This document shows, one piece after another, positions 53,225 through 62,091 of a stretch of 64,000 bases of DNA. Position 1 is the stretch's first letter. Each line of letters opens with the position of its first letter. Below the pieces are notes generated by a model. It was not told the origin of the DNA. It saw nothing but the letters and a program-made list of their open reading frames with translations, and made no database searches. Position numbers and translations under genes: made by a program. Origin of the DNA: Spirosoma aerolatum (GTDB lineage Bacteria; Bacteroidota; Bacteroidia; Cytophagales; Spirosomataceae); assembly GCF_002056795.1 (NCBI RefSeq), contig NZ_CP020104.1, positions 3,483,001-3,547,000 on the forward strand. Direction: 5' to 3'.

Positions 53225-54925
53225 CTAACGTAGGTAAATACGGTGGTTAAAGGGCGTATAGCCAGTCAGATAAACCGTTGGCGCGTCCATTGCCGGTAAC
53301 GCTCCGCGCAACTGAACGCCTTTATGTTCGGCTTTGCCGGGGCCAAACTGAATGCTATCGGAGCCAACGGTATACGTACCTGATTCTCCCGAAAGCAGGT
53401 ACGAGTTGTCACGTTTTGGATGTTTAGCAACGCCCGACAGGGTTCCCCCCGGCCGGAAAATCAACTCCAGAGCAACGGGGACATACTCCGTTCCGCTCAT
53501 AGTAACCTCGATTTCGAGGCCGTTGGCTACTTCCGTTACTTTCACTACCGTTTCAAATCGCTGCACTTCGCTTTGCTGGCGATTTGTTCGAGGCATTTTA
53601 TCCCAGTCGCCGTTGGGGTCGATCTTATCGGCAGGGAGCGGCTGGAAGTAGGGGCCATCCAACGTCCGGCGCATAACCCAGCTATTGCCCTCCTGTTCAA
53701 TCTTTTCGGTCTGAAACTGGCCTTTTCCGAAGAACGAAGCGGCAACACGCATACCCTGTAACACCGCATTGCCTTTGTGGAAAGTAAGCCAGGTTGCGTT
53801 GTTCGATAGGAGGGTGCTGTCCCAGTTGCCACGCCGAATGCGTACTACGCCCGAATACGGAAAGGCTTTGGCGTAGTTGGTAGGCATGGGTTTGCTGGCA
53901 GGTAGCTCTTTCCAGAGGGTTGGGTCTTCCAGGAAATAATCGAGGTATCCGGCCAGTTGCTCCTTCGGGCAGGTCTGTTCAATGAGTCGGCACATGGCAG
54001 CCATTTCGCCGTTATTGTCGCGTAGGGCCATGTAGCGGTAGCAGTAATAATACCGCGACATGTTACCAATGGTGCCTTTATCCTGCCGATTGGAGGCTTC
54101 GGTGACGACTTCGCCATTGGGGTGAACATAGTAGAGCGTCATCATCAGGTTTCGGCGGACGGGTTCAACCAATTCGGATTTGTTCAAGCCACGGGCCATG
54201 ATGATTAATGAACGGTCGACAACGGGCGAGTACGTATTCGTACTCTTTTCGTTGAATTGCCCATCGGGGTCAAGATCGATGTGTTCGGCCAGCCACTGAT
54301 CGATGCGTTTGGTATAGCGCGGGTCAGGAAACAACTCATTGAGTTTGGTTAATGCGGCCGACACTACCCAGCGGTGATTGGGTGTGTGAATGCCGCCGAC
54401 CGTGAGGGCGTTTCCAGCCTTTGTTAGAAAGGCTTTAATGGCATCGGTTGCCGACTCTGTACCCTTAAAGGGCTTCAGAAACTTATAGGTTGGAACAATA
54501 TTCTCCAGCACAAATGCAGTATCGGGCGTTGAGTGAAAGTTGGTATCCAGCAAATCGATGGTGCCGTCGTCGTGCTGCATGTTCAGTAATGCCCTGGCGG
54601 CTGCTTCAATTTCCTGTAATACCTCTTTTGACTGGTAATGAACCGATTCCGGGGTTGCAAACAACATACTGGCCTTCATCAGGAAGCCGCTGGTGGTATG
54701 CGGATTGGGCATTTCGTAATCGTTCATGTAGCCACCCACAAACCGATTGGCCGGGTCTGTAACCTTTAACGGCTTATAATTGGCCAGTTGCTGGTCATTG
54801 ATCGTAATCCAGTCGAGGAGCCAGGCGGGTTTGGTTTGACTTGTACGAGCAAAGCCCTTGAAACCTAGCATTGGAGTAATGGCGAGGGTGCTTGCTCCAA
54901 GGGTTATAAAATTTCTTCGGTTCAT
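53225..54925 (-). CDS. Tat-exported toroid protein of unknown function, possible polysaccharide lyase
   Basis: A protein of 566 residues with a twin-arginine signal (MNRRNFITLGASTLAITPML). The first 350 residues are helical with an (alpha/alpha) toroid pattern, including GGYMNDYEMPNPHTTSGF, DDGTIDLLDTNFHSTPDTAF and HTPNHRWVVSAAL. The C-terminal part is a beta-sandwich (FHKGNAVLQGMRV, TSVRF-like strands). The histidine/asparagine HTPNHRW block and YYYCYRYMALR are candidate active-site loops. This two-part layout is seen in heparinase II/III-like and related lyases, but I cannot assign a family. Tat export suggests a bound cofactor or quick folding. It precedes GH28 by 6 bases, so they probably act on the same glycan. 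A relationship with the toroid protein at 36350 is not evident in sequence. Confidence 0.7.
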   Translation of the reverse strand: MNRRNFITLGASTLAITPMLGFKGFARTSQTKPAWLLDWITINDQQLANYKPLKVTDPANRFVGGYMNDYEMPNPHTTSGFLMKASMLFATPESVHYQSKEVLQEIEAAARALLNMQHDDGTIDLLDTNFHSTPDTAFVLENIVPTYKFLKPFKGTESATDAIKAFLTKAGNALTVGGIHTPNHRWVVSAALTKLNELFPDPRYTKRIDQWLAEHIDLDPDGQFNEKSTNTYSPVVDRSLIIMARGLNKSELVEPVRRNLMMTLYYVHPNGEVVTEASNRQDKGTIGNMSRYYYCYRYMALRDNNGEMAAMCRLIEQTCPKEQLAGYLDYFLEDPTLWKELPASKPMPTNYAKAFPYSGVVRIRRGNWDSTLLSNNATWLTFHKGNAVLQGMRVAASFFGKGQFQTEKIEQEGNSWVMRRTLDGPYFQPLPADKIDPNGDWDKMPRTNRQQSEVQRFETVVKVTEVANGLEIEVTMSGTEYVPVALELIFRPGGTLSGVAKHPKRDNSYLLSGESGTYTVGSDSIQFGPGKAEHKGVQLRGALPAMDAPTVYLTGYTPFNHRIYLR

Positions 54926-54943
54926 GAACTATGGATTTTTTTT

Positions 54944-55018
54944 GTCATCCCGACGCAGGAGGGATCTCATTATTGCATACCATCGAAAAGCTTGAGATCC
55001 CTCCTGCGTCGGGATGAC
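54944..55018. repeat. REP-like palindrome, copy 7
   Basis: GTCATCCCGACGCAGGAGGG opposes CCCTCCTGCGTCGGGATGAC, extended by ATCTCA/TGAGAT. It sits between the Tat toroid gene and the DUF1080 gene. Confidence 0.9.
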
Positions 55019-55039
55019 AAAAAGTAGACAAAAGCGATC

Positions 55040-56413
55040 TTATAACTCTCTGATCTTGATACTCCTGAACTGCACTTCATCCCCGTGATCCTGAAACAGG
55101 ATGTGTCCGGCGGGGGCCTGTGCAAAGTTGGGGTAGGTGTTGTATTTACTCTTGGCCACCAGATTACGAAAGATCTGCGAATGCCGGTCATACTCCACCA
55201 TTTTGAGGTTATTCAGCCAATGCTCAACGTGTCCGTCTTTGGCAACAATACGTAACTTGTTCCACTTGCCGGGCACATTCATGCGTTTATCAGTGCCGCC
55301 TTCCGAAAGGTTTTCGGCTGTTATGAGGTCATAGAGCGAAGCGGTTGTGCGGTTGCCGTTGACACCTTCTTTGGCGTCGGGATGGACTTTATCGTCCAGA
55401 ATCTGGTATTCCGGCCCAGCGCCCGTACCGGGGCGTTTCTTCGGATCATCGACCACAAAGTATTTCACCCCGCTATTGGCCCCGGTCGTGAGTTTGAAAT
55501 CAAGCTCCAGTTCAAAATTGGCAAACTCCTTCACGGTTTCAATATCCCCCCCTTTGCGGACGCTGTCTTTCTTGGAGCCCAACACTTTCAGTACGCCATC
55601 CTGCATGGCCCAGCCTGCCGTTGGGAAATTATCGGCATTCGCCAGTTTCCAGCCGTTCGACGTTTTGCCATCCCACAGAAGTTTCCAGCCTTGTTTCTGC
55701 TCGCGTTCGGTCAACTGGTTTTGCAGGTAACTCACCTCCTGAATGGCGTCACCGCCCTTTATGGTAACACTCGGCAGATTTTCGGTGGCAATTCGGATGT
55801 TTCGCCATTGAACGGTTAGCCCGTTTTGCTCCTGACGTTTAATCTGGTGTACCTGTAAGGCAATGAATCCGCGAGCTGTCTGATTGTCCCAGACATCGGC
55901 GCAGGGAATGCCGTTGATCCAGGTTTTGAGGTGAGGACCAATGGCTTCGATATGGTATTTGTTCCATTGCCCACTTTTGAAAGCCGTTTGCCCTTTCGGG
56001 TTGATCGACAACGGATAGAGCCAGCCACTACGGGCTTCGTCGTAAATACCCCCGCTCCAGGCGCGGTTGCCGGGGTCGATTTCGACCTGATAACCGTGAA
56101 CGCGCCCGTTATTCTGGTTGGGGTCGCTCAGGCTTCGGATCTGAATGCCCGAATTGAGCCCTTTTTCGACTTTGACGTCCATTTCCAGCACAAAATCGCC
56201 ATAGGTTTCTTCGGTGCAGAGAAAGGTATTAGGCGTATTAAGCTGCGAAACGCCCACAATGGTTTTATCAACGATCTTGTAGTCGGCATTGCCGTTGCGT
56301 TTGACCCAGCCTTTCAGGTCTGTTCCATTGAACAGGTCTTTCCACCTGGCCTGACCAAAGGAGGGTATGGTGGATAGTACAACTAAAGAAATAAGAAGAC
56401 GATGCTTCAGCAT
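55040..56413 (-). CDS. Double DUF1080 (3-keto-glycoside hydrolase) protein, exported
   Basis: A protein of 457 residues with a signal peptide (LLISLVVLSTIPSFGQA). It has two DUF1080 jelly-roll domains in tandem: about 20-205 (WKDLFNGTDLKGW, NSGIQIRS) and about 235-457 (WKLLWDGKTSNGW, NSGVKYFV). DUF1080 is also called 3-keto-disaccharide hydrolase; members cleave glycosides that have been oxidised at C3, or remove the aglycone of 3-keto-sugars. Partner dehydrogenases of the Gfo/Idh/MocA family, such as the one at 29280, supply the oxidised substrate. It follows SusCD in the locus but after a terminator-like hairpin. Confidence 0.85.
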   Translation of the reverse strand: MLKHRLLISLVVLSTIPSFGQARWKDLFNGTDLKGWVKRNGNADYKIVDKTIVGVSQLNTPNTFLCTEETYGDFVLEMDVKVEKGLNSGIQIRSLSDPNQNNGRVHGYQVEIDPGNRAWSGGIYDEARSGWLYPLSINPKGQTAFKSGQWNKYHIEAIGPHLKTWINGIPCADVWDNQTARGFIALQVHQIKRQEQNGLTVQWRNIRIATENLPSVTIKGGDAIQEVSYLQNQLTEREQKQGWKLLWDGKTSNGWKLANADNFPTAGWAMQDGVLKVLGSKKDSVRKGGDIETVKEFANFELELDFKLTTGANSGVKYFVVDDPKKRPGTGAGPEYQILDDKVHPDAKEGVNGNRTTASLYDLITAENLSEGGTDKRMNVPGKWNKLRIVAKDGHVEHWLNNLKMVEYDRHSQIFRNLVAKSKYNTYPNFAQAPAGHILFQDHGDEVQFRSIKIREL

Positions 56414-56460
56414 AGCGGATATACTAAGACAGTGGAAGAAGGGGTAGTTGTAGATAGGTC

Positions 56461-56496
56461 AAAAAAAGGGGAAGAGAAAGAAAATTCTCCCCCTTT
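56461..56496 (-). terminator. Leftward terminator between susCD and the enzyme genes
   Basis: Arms AAAGGGGAAGA (56465-56475) and TCTCCCCCTTT (56486-56496) pair with one mismatch. On the minus strand they are followed by a T-run (the seven As at 56461-56467). It would stop or reduce the transcript from sigma/FecR/SusC/SusD into the DUF1080 gene. Confidence 0.7.
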
Positions 56497-56650
56497 CTGA
56501 ATCATTCGTGACGGCTGGAGTTCAAATGAACTAGTCCAGCCCTCCCGAATTGTGGCCGTTTCCGCAAAGGCGGTCTGGAATCGGATGGCTATGAGTTCCG
56601 TCCTGGTTTCTGACCTGAGAAGCGGCAAAACAGGGTAAGAAATGCAGGGG

Positions 56651-56722
56651 ATTGTCCACAGAGATCCAGCGTTATGACACTCAACCAACCTTTTGTATAA
56701 TCTCTGTACCTCTGTGGACAAT
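56651..56722. repeat. Inverted repeat with TTGTCCACAGAG arms
   Basis: ATTGTCCACAGAG (56651-56663) and CTCTGTGGACAAT (56710-56722) are a perfect 13-bp pair; the inner parts pair only loosely. It lies 16 bases after the SusD stop on the leftward transcript. It may be another dispersed palindrome family. Confidence 0.65.
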
Positions 56723-56738
56723 ACGCTAAATGGCCAGT

Positions 56739-58610
56739 TTAATAGCCTTCGTTTTGGGGCATTGGCGGATACGACAAGTCAATTTCACTCTGCGGAATCG
56801 GCCGTAAATAGTGTTTATCGGTGATCGACGCACTTTTGGCGGCCCAGGGGTTATATTTTTTGACCCGTTCAACCAGTTTCCCGGTACGCTTCAGATCGAA
56901 CCAGCGATTGTACTCACCCATCAGTTCGCGGGCGCGTTCGTCCAGAATCAGGTCGATGCTGATGTTGGCAGGGGTAGCGCGGTATGAAACCGTTTCCAGC
57001 GATTTTAGATTTTCCGGGGCCTTGGCGCATTGGGGATCGATGCCTTTCTTGGTCAATGCTCGATCCAGTACTTTGTTGTAATATACATCGGCAGTGCCCA
57101 GCTTACCATTTTTAGCTCCTTTTACAATGGCTTCAGCCGCAATCAGATAGGCTTCGGCCGACCGGAAGACGATTTCGTTGAGCGTACCATACGCGTCGCC
57201 ATAGGGGATGCCCGGTTGCCAGAATTTCCACATCATGGGGTAGTCGCCGGGGAAACCGCTGACGTTTACAGCGCTGCCGTTGATAAAGCCGTAGCCCCCA
57301 CCGTACTCATCCAGATTTACGACCGAATAGTTCTTTTTGCCCCCATAATCGATACCGCGTTCGGCCAGGGTAAGGGCGGGTTTGTTCCAGGGGCGGAAAT
57401 ACACCACCGTATCCCCGGCTTTGATGTCAACTTTTAGGTTCGCATTGGTCGTAGGCAGTGGCTTAAAACCCGAAACGGCCTGTAGGGCATAACCGACCTC
57501 AACGAAATTCCAGTCGTAACGAGAATCGTTGTCAGGGTCAAATAATCGATACGCAGCCGGATTGGTGACGTGGAATGGTTGATGGCGATTGTAGTCAGAC
57601 GTTCGCCCTTTCGTACCTGGATAGCCTTCACCACTACCGCCAAATACCGAATGAAGGTTGCTGCCGCCAGCGGCATCCTGGGTAAACGAAGGGTCGGTTT
57701 TATTGGTCAGAACATCCGTGTTGTACTGTACCGCAAAGACAATCTCCGCATTTTTGTCATTCTGGGCACCTGTATATTGCTTCAGTGGATTTTCCGAATG
57801 CTGTGGGAATAACGCACTGTACGTAGCAGCCAGCGGGTAGGCATCAATTATTTTGTCGGCATATTGGAGGGCCAGATCAAAATCGGCGGCCGTTCCGCCC
57901 AGCGCATTTTTGAAGTTCCAGCCACGAGTCAGGTACACACGGGCCAGCAAAAACTGAGCGGCTCCTTTGGTGGCCCGTCCATAGTTCGATGCCGTTACTG
58001 GAAGCTTGCTTTCGGCATCCTGCAAGTCGCTGAGAATCTGTTTGTAAATATCGGCTGAGGCAACCCGTTTCGCTTCTTTGCTGGCAGTAGTTTGCTCGGT
58101 TAACGGCATTGGTACATCCCCCCATTGCTGAACCAGGTAGAAATAGCATAAGGCACGCAGAAACTTGGCTTCACCAATGCGGGCGTCTTTAGTTGCCTGG
58201 GCCATCGTTGTAATGCCATCGGCTCGGCTCATCACCGTATTGGTCCGGGCGATCTCGGCGTAGAGCAGCGTCCAGAGGGTTTGTAAGTCGGCCAGGCTCG
58301 CATTCAGTCGTACATCGTAATGTTCCAGCGGACTGGTGGAGAGGGTAGCAAACTTGGGATCGCTAAAGCCCGATTGAGAAAAAATATCGGTGCCGTTCAG
58401 CACCAGCGTTCGGGCCTGATGGATGTTTCGCAGCAACGGATAGCAAGCCCGGACCAAGTCCTCAAAGCCCGCTTCCGTGGCATAGTATACGTCGGTGGTT
58501 AAGGTAGTAACGGGTTTTTCATCCAGAAAATCTTCTTTGCAACCTGCCAGCACTGTACACATCAGGGCAAGGGCGAAAGACGTAAACCGTTTATTGACTA
58601 ATGATTTCAT
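56739..58610 (-). CDS. SusD/RagB-family outer-membrane glycan-binding lipoprotein
   Basis: A protein of 623 residues. The signal peptide ends in a lipobox at Cys24 (VLAGCKEDF), and the first folded stretch is FLDEKPVTTLTTDVYYATEAGFEDL, typical of the family. Tetratricopeptide-like helices (RTNTVMSRAD, FLRALCYFYLVQQWGDVPM) and the C-terminal ERARELMGEYNRWFDLKRTG and RPIPQSEIDL complete it. It acts as the surface lid of the SusC transporter and captures the glycan. It starts 27 bases after the SusC stop, so the two form one pair. The ligand cannot be read from the sequence. Confidence 0.95.
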   Translation of the reverse strand: MKSLVNKRFTSFALALMCTVLAGCKEDFLDEKPVTTLTTDVYYATEAGFEDLVRACYPLLRNIHQARTLVLNGTDIFSQSGFSDPKFATLSTSPLEHYDVRLNASLADLQTLWTLLYAEIARTNTVMSRADGITTMAQATKDARIGEAKFLRALCYFYLVQQWGDVPMPLTEQTTASKEAKRVASADIYKQILSDLQDAESKLPVTASNYGRATKGAAQFLLARVYLTRGWNFKNALGGTAADFDLALQYADKIIDAYPLAATYSALFPQHSENPLKQYTGAQNDKNAEIVFAVQYNTDVLTNKTDPSFTQDAAGGSNLHSVFGGSGEGYPGTKGRTSDYNRHQPFHVTNPAAYRLFDPDNDSRYDWNFVEVGYALQAVSGFKPLPTTNANLKVDIKAGDTVVYFRPWNKPALTLAERGIDYGGKKNYSVVNLDEYGGGYGFINGSAVNVSGFPGDYPMMWKFWQPGIPYGDAYGTLNEIVFRSAEAYLIAAEAIVKGAKNGKLGTADVYYNKVLDRALTKKGIDPQCAKAPENLKSLETVSYRATPANISIDLILDERARELMGEYNRWFDLKRTGKLVERVKKYNPWAAKSASITDKHYLRPIPQSEIDLSYPPMPQNEGY

Positions 58611-58637
58611 CGCTCTGTTCGAAGATTAGATACAAGG

Positions 58638-61600
58638 TTAGAAGCTGAAGTTGACGCCTAGTGTGTAGACTGCCGATGGAACATCATCCTGATAGATGGC
58701 CGAATTGAATTCGGGGTCAAAACCCGTGAACTTGGTAACAACAATCGGGTTCAGGATTTGCGTATAGATACGGGCGTTTGAAATTTTCCAGCTATCGATC
58801 AAAGACCTGGGTAGGGTGAAGCCAAGGGTAATATCTGAAATGCGTAAGAAACTGGCATCCTGATAGTTGATGGCGCTCCGGTACGGGTTAGCGGCTACAA
58901 CACCGAAATAGGTGTTGGACGGGTTATCGCTACGCCAGTAATCGAGGGAAGCCAGTTTGTTATACCGGGTGTTGTTCATTTCGCCGAACGTACCCGATAA
59001 GGTGCTGTTGTTATACTGCACCCCGTTGCGATAATAGGTGAAAAACGAAAAGTCGAAGTTTTTGTATTTGAATCGGTTCGTTACGCCCAGAATCCAGTTG
59101 GGGAGCTGGGTGCCCAGAATGACCCGGTCGTCGATGGCATCGGTCGATGAAATCTGCCCATCGTTGTTCTGGTCGACTACACGAACAGAGCCGGGCTCCT
59201 GCTTGTATTTCAGCGCCAGATCTTTATCGGCCGTTTGCCAGATACCCGCAAACTGGTAATCGAAATTGGATTTGATTGGATAACCGACGAAGAGTTTGTT
59301 CCCCTTATCGACCGTTTGACCATCGCCATACAACGACAGCAGTTTATTTCGGTTCAGGGTAAAGGCGAACGTACTGTTCCAGTTGAAATTCTGCTTACTA
59401 ATGTTTACCGTGTTGAGGGTCAGTTCGATACCTTTATTCTCAATGACCCCTACGTTGGTAACGACCTGGTTGAAGCCCGTAACGGTGGGTATTTTCTGGT
59501 TCAGAATCAAGTCGACCGTTTTGCGGTGGTACAATTCCAGCGAGGCTGCAATGCGGTTTTTAAAGAAACCGAAATCGATACCGAGGTTGAACTCTTTACT
59601 GCGTTCCCATCTGAGGTCTTTATTGGCCAGGTTAGCGGGTGCAAAGCCATAAGCCGCCGTACCATCAAAATCATAGCCCGTATTGATCAGCCCTGCCTGG
59701 GTGCTGTATGGGGCCACCGTCGAGTTGCCTACCTGTCCATAGCTGATCCGCATTTTCAGGTTCGAAAACACATTAAGGTTACTGATGAACGGCTCATCAC
59801 CCATGCGCCAGGCCAACGCTACCGAGGGGAAAAACGCCCATTTATTTCCTTCGGCCAGTTGAGAAGCACCATCGGAACGGCCGGTTACGGTCAGCAAATA
59901 CTTGTCGTTGAAGGTATAGTTGATCCGCCCCATAAACGACAGCAGGGAGCGTTCGGTAAGCGAGCTGGCATAGGACGTAACGGTACCTGTGGACAAGGCA
60001 TACCAATCCGACGCATAGGGCAGGTCTTTGGCTGCGATGGTGTAGGTTTCATTGCGCTGATAAAAAGCACTTTGCAGCCCCGTAACCGTCAGCTTATGCT
60101 TGCCCATATCCAGGTTGTAATTGACAATGTTGTCGAGGGTGTAATTGCCCATGGTACGGTTATCGTACTGCGCTCTGGGTTTGGTGCCGATCTGTGATTT
60201 TGACCATTGCCCGCGAAAGTCACCGATTTTGGTAGCGCTGTAGGAGGCTGACAACGACGAGCGGAACGTTAATCCTTTTACGATAGACACTTCGGCATAG
60301 GCATTCCCCAGCGCGTTCATAATTGTCGTCTGTAATTTGGAATTAGCCGGTTCAACATCGACCAATGGGTTAGGCACCTGCTTGTCGTTGATACCCATCC
60401 AGTACGCATAGCCGTCGATGTTAAAATCCGAGTTTTCAGACGGATTGGCCAGGTCTGAAAAATAAACGGTTCCAGTTGGACGGGCGCGGTAAGCTCCCCG
60501 TAACGATTCCTGAGAACCCACATCCTGATTGCTGTAGGTCAAATACGACGTGAACCCAACCTTCACCCGTTCGCCCAGCTTACTATCCAGACCCGCGTTC
60601 AGGTTATATCGTTTAAACCCCGTATACAGCACGTTTCCGTTTTCGTTCAGATAACCGCCCGAAAATCGATAGGTTGTTTTTTCGCTACCACCCGATACGC
60701 TCAGGTTCTGACTCGTCTGAACGGCGGGATGGGTAATCAAATCGACCCAATCGGTGCTTCGTCCACTTTTAATATTGTCCAGTTCCGCAGCGGTGAATGT
60801 GGCCCCCGTAGCGCCTTCGAGCACACGGTCGGTATACGTCGCTTTGTAAAATTCCTGCGCATTCATCAGGCGGGGAATATGGGCGGGCGTCTTTATGCCG
60901 ATGTAACTATCGTAACTCACGCGGGGCTTACCCGATAACCCCTTCTTAGTCGTTACGATAACTACGCCGTTTGCTCCCCTGGCCCCGTAAATGGCGGTTG
61001 ATGAGGCATCTTTGAGGACGTCCATCGACTGAATGTCGTTCGGGTTCAGGTTATTCAAATCGCCCCCGATTAATCCGTCGATCACCACCAGTGGTTCCGT
61101 CGAGTTGTTGATCGTATTTTCACCGCGAATGGTGATGCTGTACCCGGCGCCGGGTTTATTGCTCGACTTGGTTACGGTGGCACCTGCTACCTGACCCTGA
61201 ATGGCGCGGGCAGCGACAACCGGGTTGGCGCGAACAATATCTTTTGACTGGATCGACGCAACGGCACCCGTCAAATCCGTTTTTTTGATTTCGCCATAAC
61301 CCACTACCACAATCTCATCCAGTTGTTTCAGATCGGTCTTCAGAATAATATCAAACATTGACCGATTGCCAACCGGAACACTTTGGGTTTCATAGCCAAT
61401 AAAACTGATAATGAGAGCCGCACTTTTGTCCGCAACGGTAAGCGAAAATTTTCCATCGGCATCCGTTGTCGTTCCTTTCGTCAATCCTTTTATGATGACA
61501 CTGGCACCAACGATGGGTTCGCCTTTCTCGTCCTTAACGCTGCCTTTAACGGGAATTTCGGCAACACTGGTTACGGGTAACTCAGTAGGCTGATTTTGGA

Positions 61601-61979
61601 TCAAGCCGGTTTTGATTTCGGCCCGATTCAGAACGATCTGTTTACCCAGAACTTTGTAGTCAAGCTGAAGCGGTTTTAACACGCTTTCCAGGATAGTACC
61701 TAGCGTAGAATTATCCAGGTTCAGGGTTATTTTTCGCTCCGAGCGAATAAGACTTGAACTATAAATAAATCGAATCTCAGCTGATTTCTCAATCTCACTT
61801 AGCACTTTTTTTACGGGCTGATTCTCAACTTTTAAGCTAATTCGTTTATTAAGTAGTTCCTGACCGTAGCCATCATGCGCGACGGAAATTCCAAAAAAAA
61901 GTAGGGATAATACTAGTTGTGTCAGAAAGACCTGATACACTTTAGGAGGTATCCTAAACAGTTGTACATAATTTTTCAT
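58638..61979 (-). CDS. SusC/RagA-type TonB-dependent transporter with STN signalling domain
   Basis: A protein of 1113 residues. After the signal peptide come an STN domain (about 45-125; ISLKVENQPVKKVLSEIEK) of the sort that contacts a FecR anti-sigma factor, a carboxypeptidase-like regulatory domain (about 145-230; VKGSVKDEKGEPIVGASVII), a TonB-box-like segment with LDEIVVVGYG, a plug (about 235-345, with GANGVVIVTTKKG) and a 22-strand barrel. It imports oligosaccharides using TonB energy and also signals that cargo is present. FecR and sigma genes lie directly upstream in the reading direction, 112 and about 1250 bases away, making a transporter-FecR-sigma relay. Confidence 0.96.
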   Translation of the reverse strand: MKNYVQLFRIPPKVYQVFLTQLVLSLLFFGISVAHDGYGQELLNKRISLKVENQPVKKVLSEIEKSAEIRFIYSSSLIRSERKITLNLDNSTLGTILESVLKPLQLDYKVLGKQIVLNRAEIKTGLIQNQPTELPVTSVAEIPVKGSVKDEKGEPIVGASVIIKGLTKGTTTDADGKFSLTVADKSAALIISFIGYETQSVPVGNRSMFDIILKTDLKQLDEIVVVGYGEIKKTDLTGAVASIQSKDIVRANPVVAARAIQGQVAGATVTKSSNKPGAGYSITIRGENTINNSTEPLVVIDGLIGGDLNNLNPNDIQSMDVLKDASSTAIYGARGANGVVIVTTKKGLSGKPRVSYDSYIGIKTPAHIPRLMNAQEFYKATYTDRVLEGATGATFTAAELDNIKSGRSTDWVDLITHPAVQTSQNLSVSGGSEKTTYRFSGGYLNENGNVLYTGFKRYNLNAGLDSKLGERVKVGFTSYLTYSNQDVGSQESLRGAYRARPTGTVYFSDLANPSENSDFNIDGYAYWMGINDKQVPNPLVDVEPANSKLQTTIMNALGNAYAEVSIVKGLTFRSSLSASYSATKIGDFRGQWSKSQIGTKPRAQYDNRTMGNYTLDNIVNYNLDMGKHKLTVTGLQSAFYQRNETYTIAAKDLPYASDWYALSTGTVTSYASSLTERSLLSFMGRINYTFNDKYLLTVTGRSDGASQLAEGNKWAFFPSVALAWRMGDEPFISNLNVFSNLKMRISYGQVGNSTVAPYSTQAGLINTGYDFDGTAAYGFAPANLANKDLRWERSKEFNLGIDFGFFKNRIAASLELYHRKTVDLILNQKIPTVTGFNQVVTNVGVIENKGIELTLNTVNISKQNFNWNSTFAFTLNRNKLLSLYGDGQTVDKGNKLFVGYPIKSNFDYQFAGIWQTADKDLALKYKQEPGSVRVVDQNNDGQISSTDAIDDRVILGTQLPNWILGVTNRFKYKNFDFSFFTYYRNGVQYNNSTLSGTFGEMNNTRYNKLASLDYWRSDNPSNTYFGVVAANPYRSAINYQDASFLRISDITLGFTLPRSLIDSWKISNARIYTQILNPIVVTKFTGFDPEFNSAIYQDDVPSAVYTLGVNFSF

Positions 61980-62091
61980 CGGTTTTATACAGGTTTATTG
62001 GGAATAGGGGAAATACAGTTACAAATGAATTACCGTTGTCTTCATTTTAGTTGGATAGAAGAATACCATAGAAAGGCTAGTAGTATAGGTA

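Larger units (their letters stand above)
56414..56738. other. 325-bp gap between SusD and DUF1080 genes
   Basis: No gene. It holds a leftward terminator (56461-56496), a nested hairpin GGCTGGA...TCCAGCC at 56513-56541 (with inner GTTC/GAAC), and the inverted repeat at 56651-56722. The density of hairpins makes premature or partial termination between susD and the downstream enzymes likely. Confidence 0.55.

Noticed and set aside
27507..55018. REP-like palindromes as intrinsic terminators
   Set aside because: They are preceded by Ts and followed by As on both strands, the reverse of what a terminator needs.
27507..55018. Repeats as a degenerate CRISPR array
   Set aside because: Copies are kilobases apart, palindromic and single, with no spacers and no cas genes.
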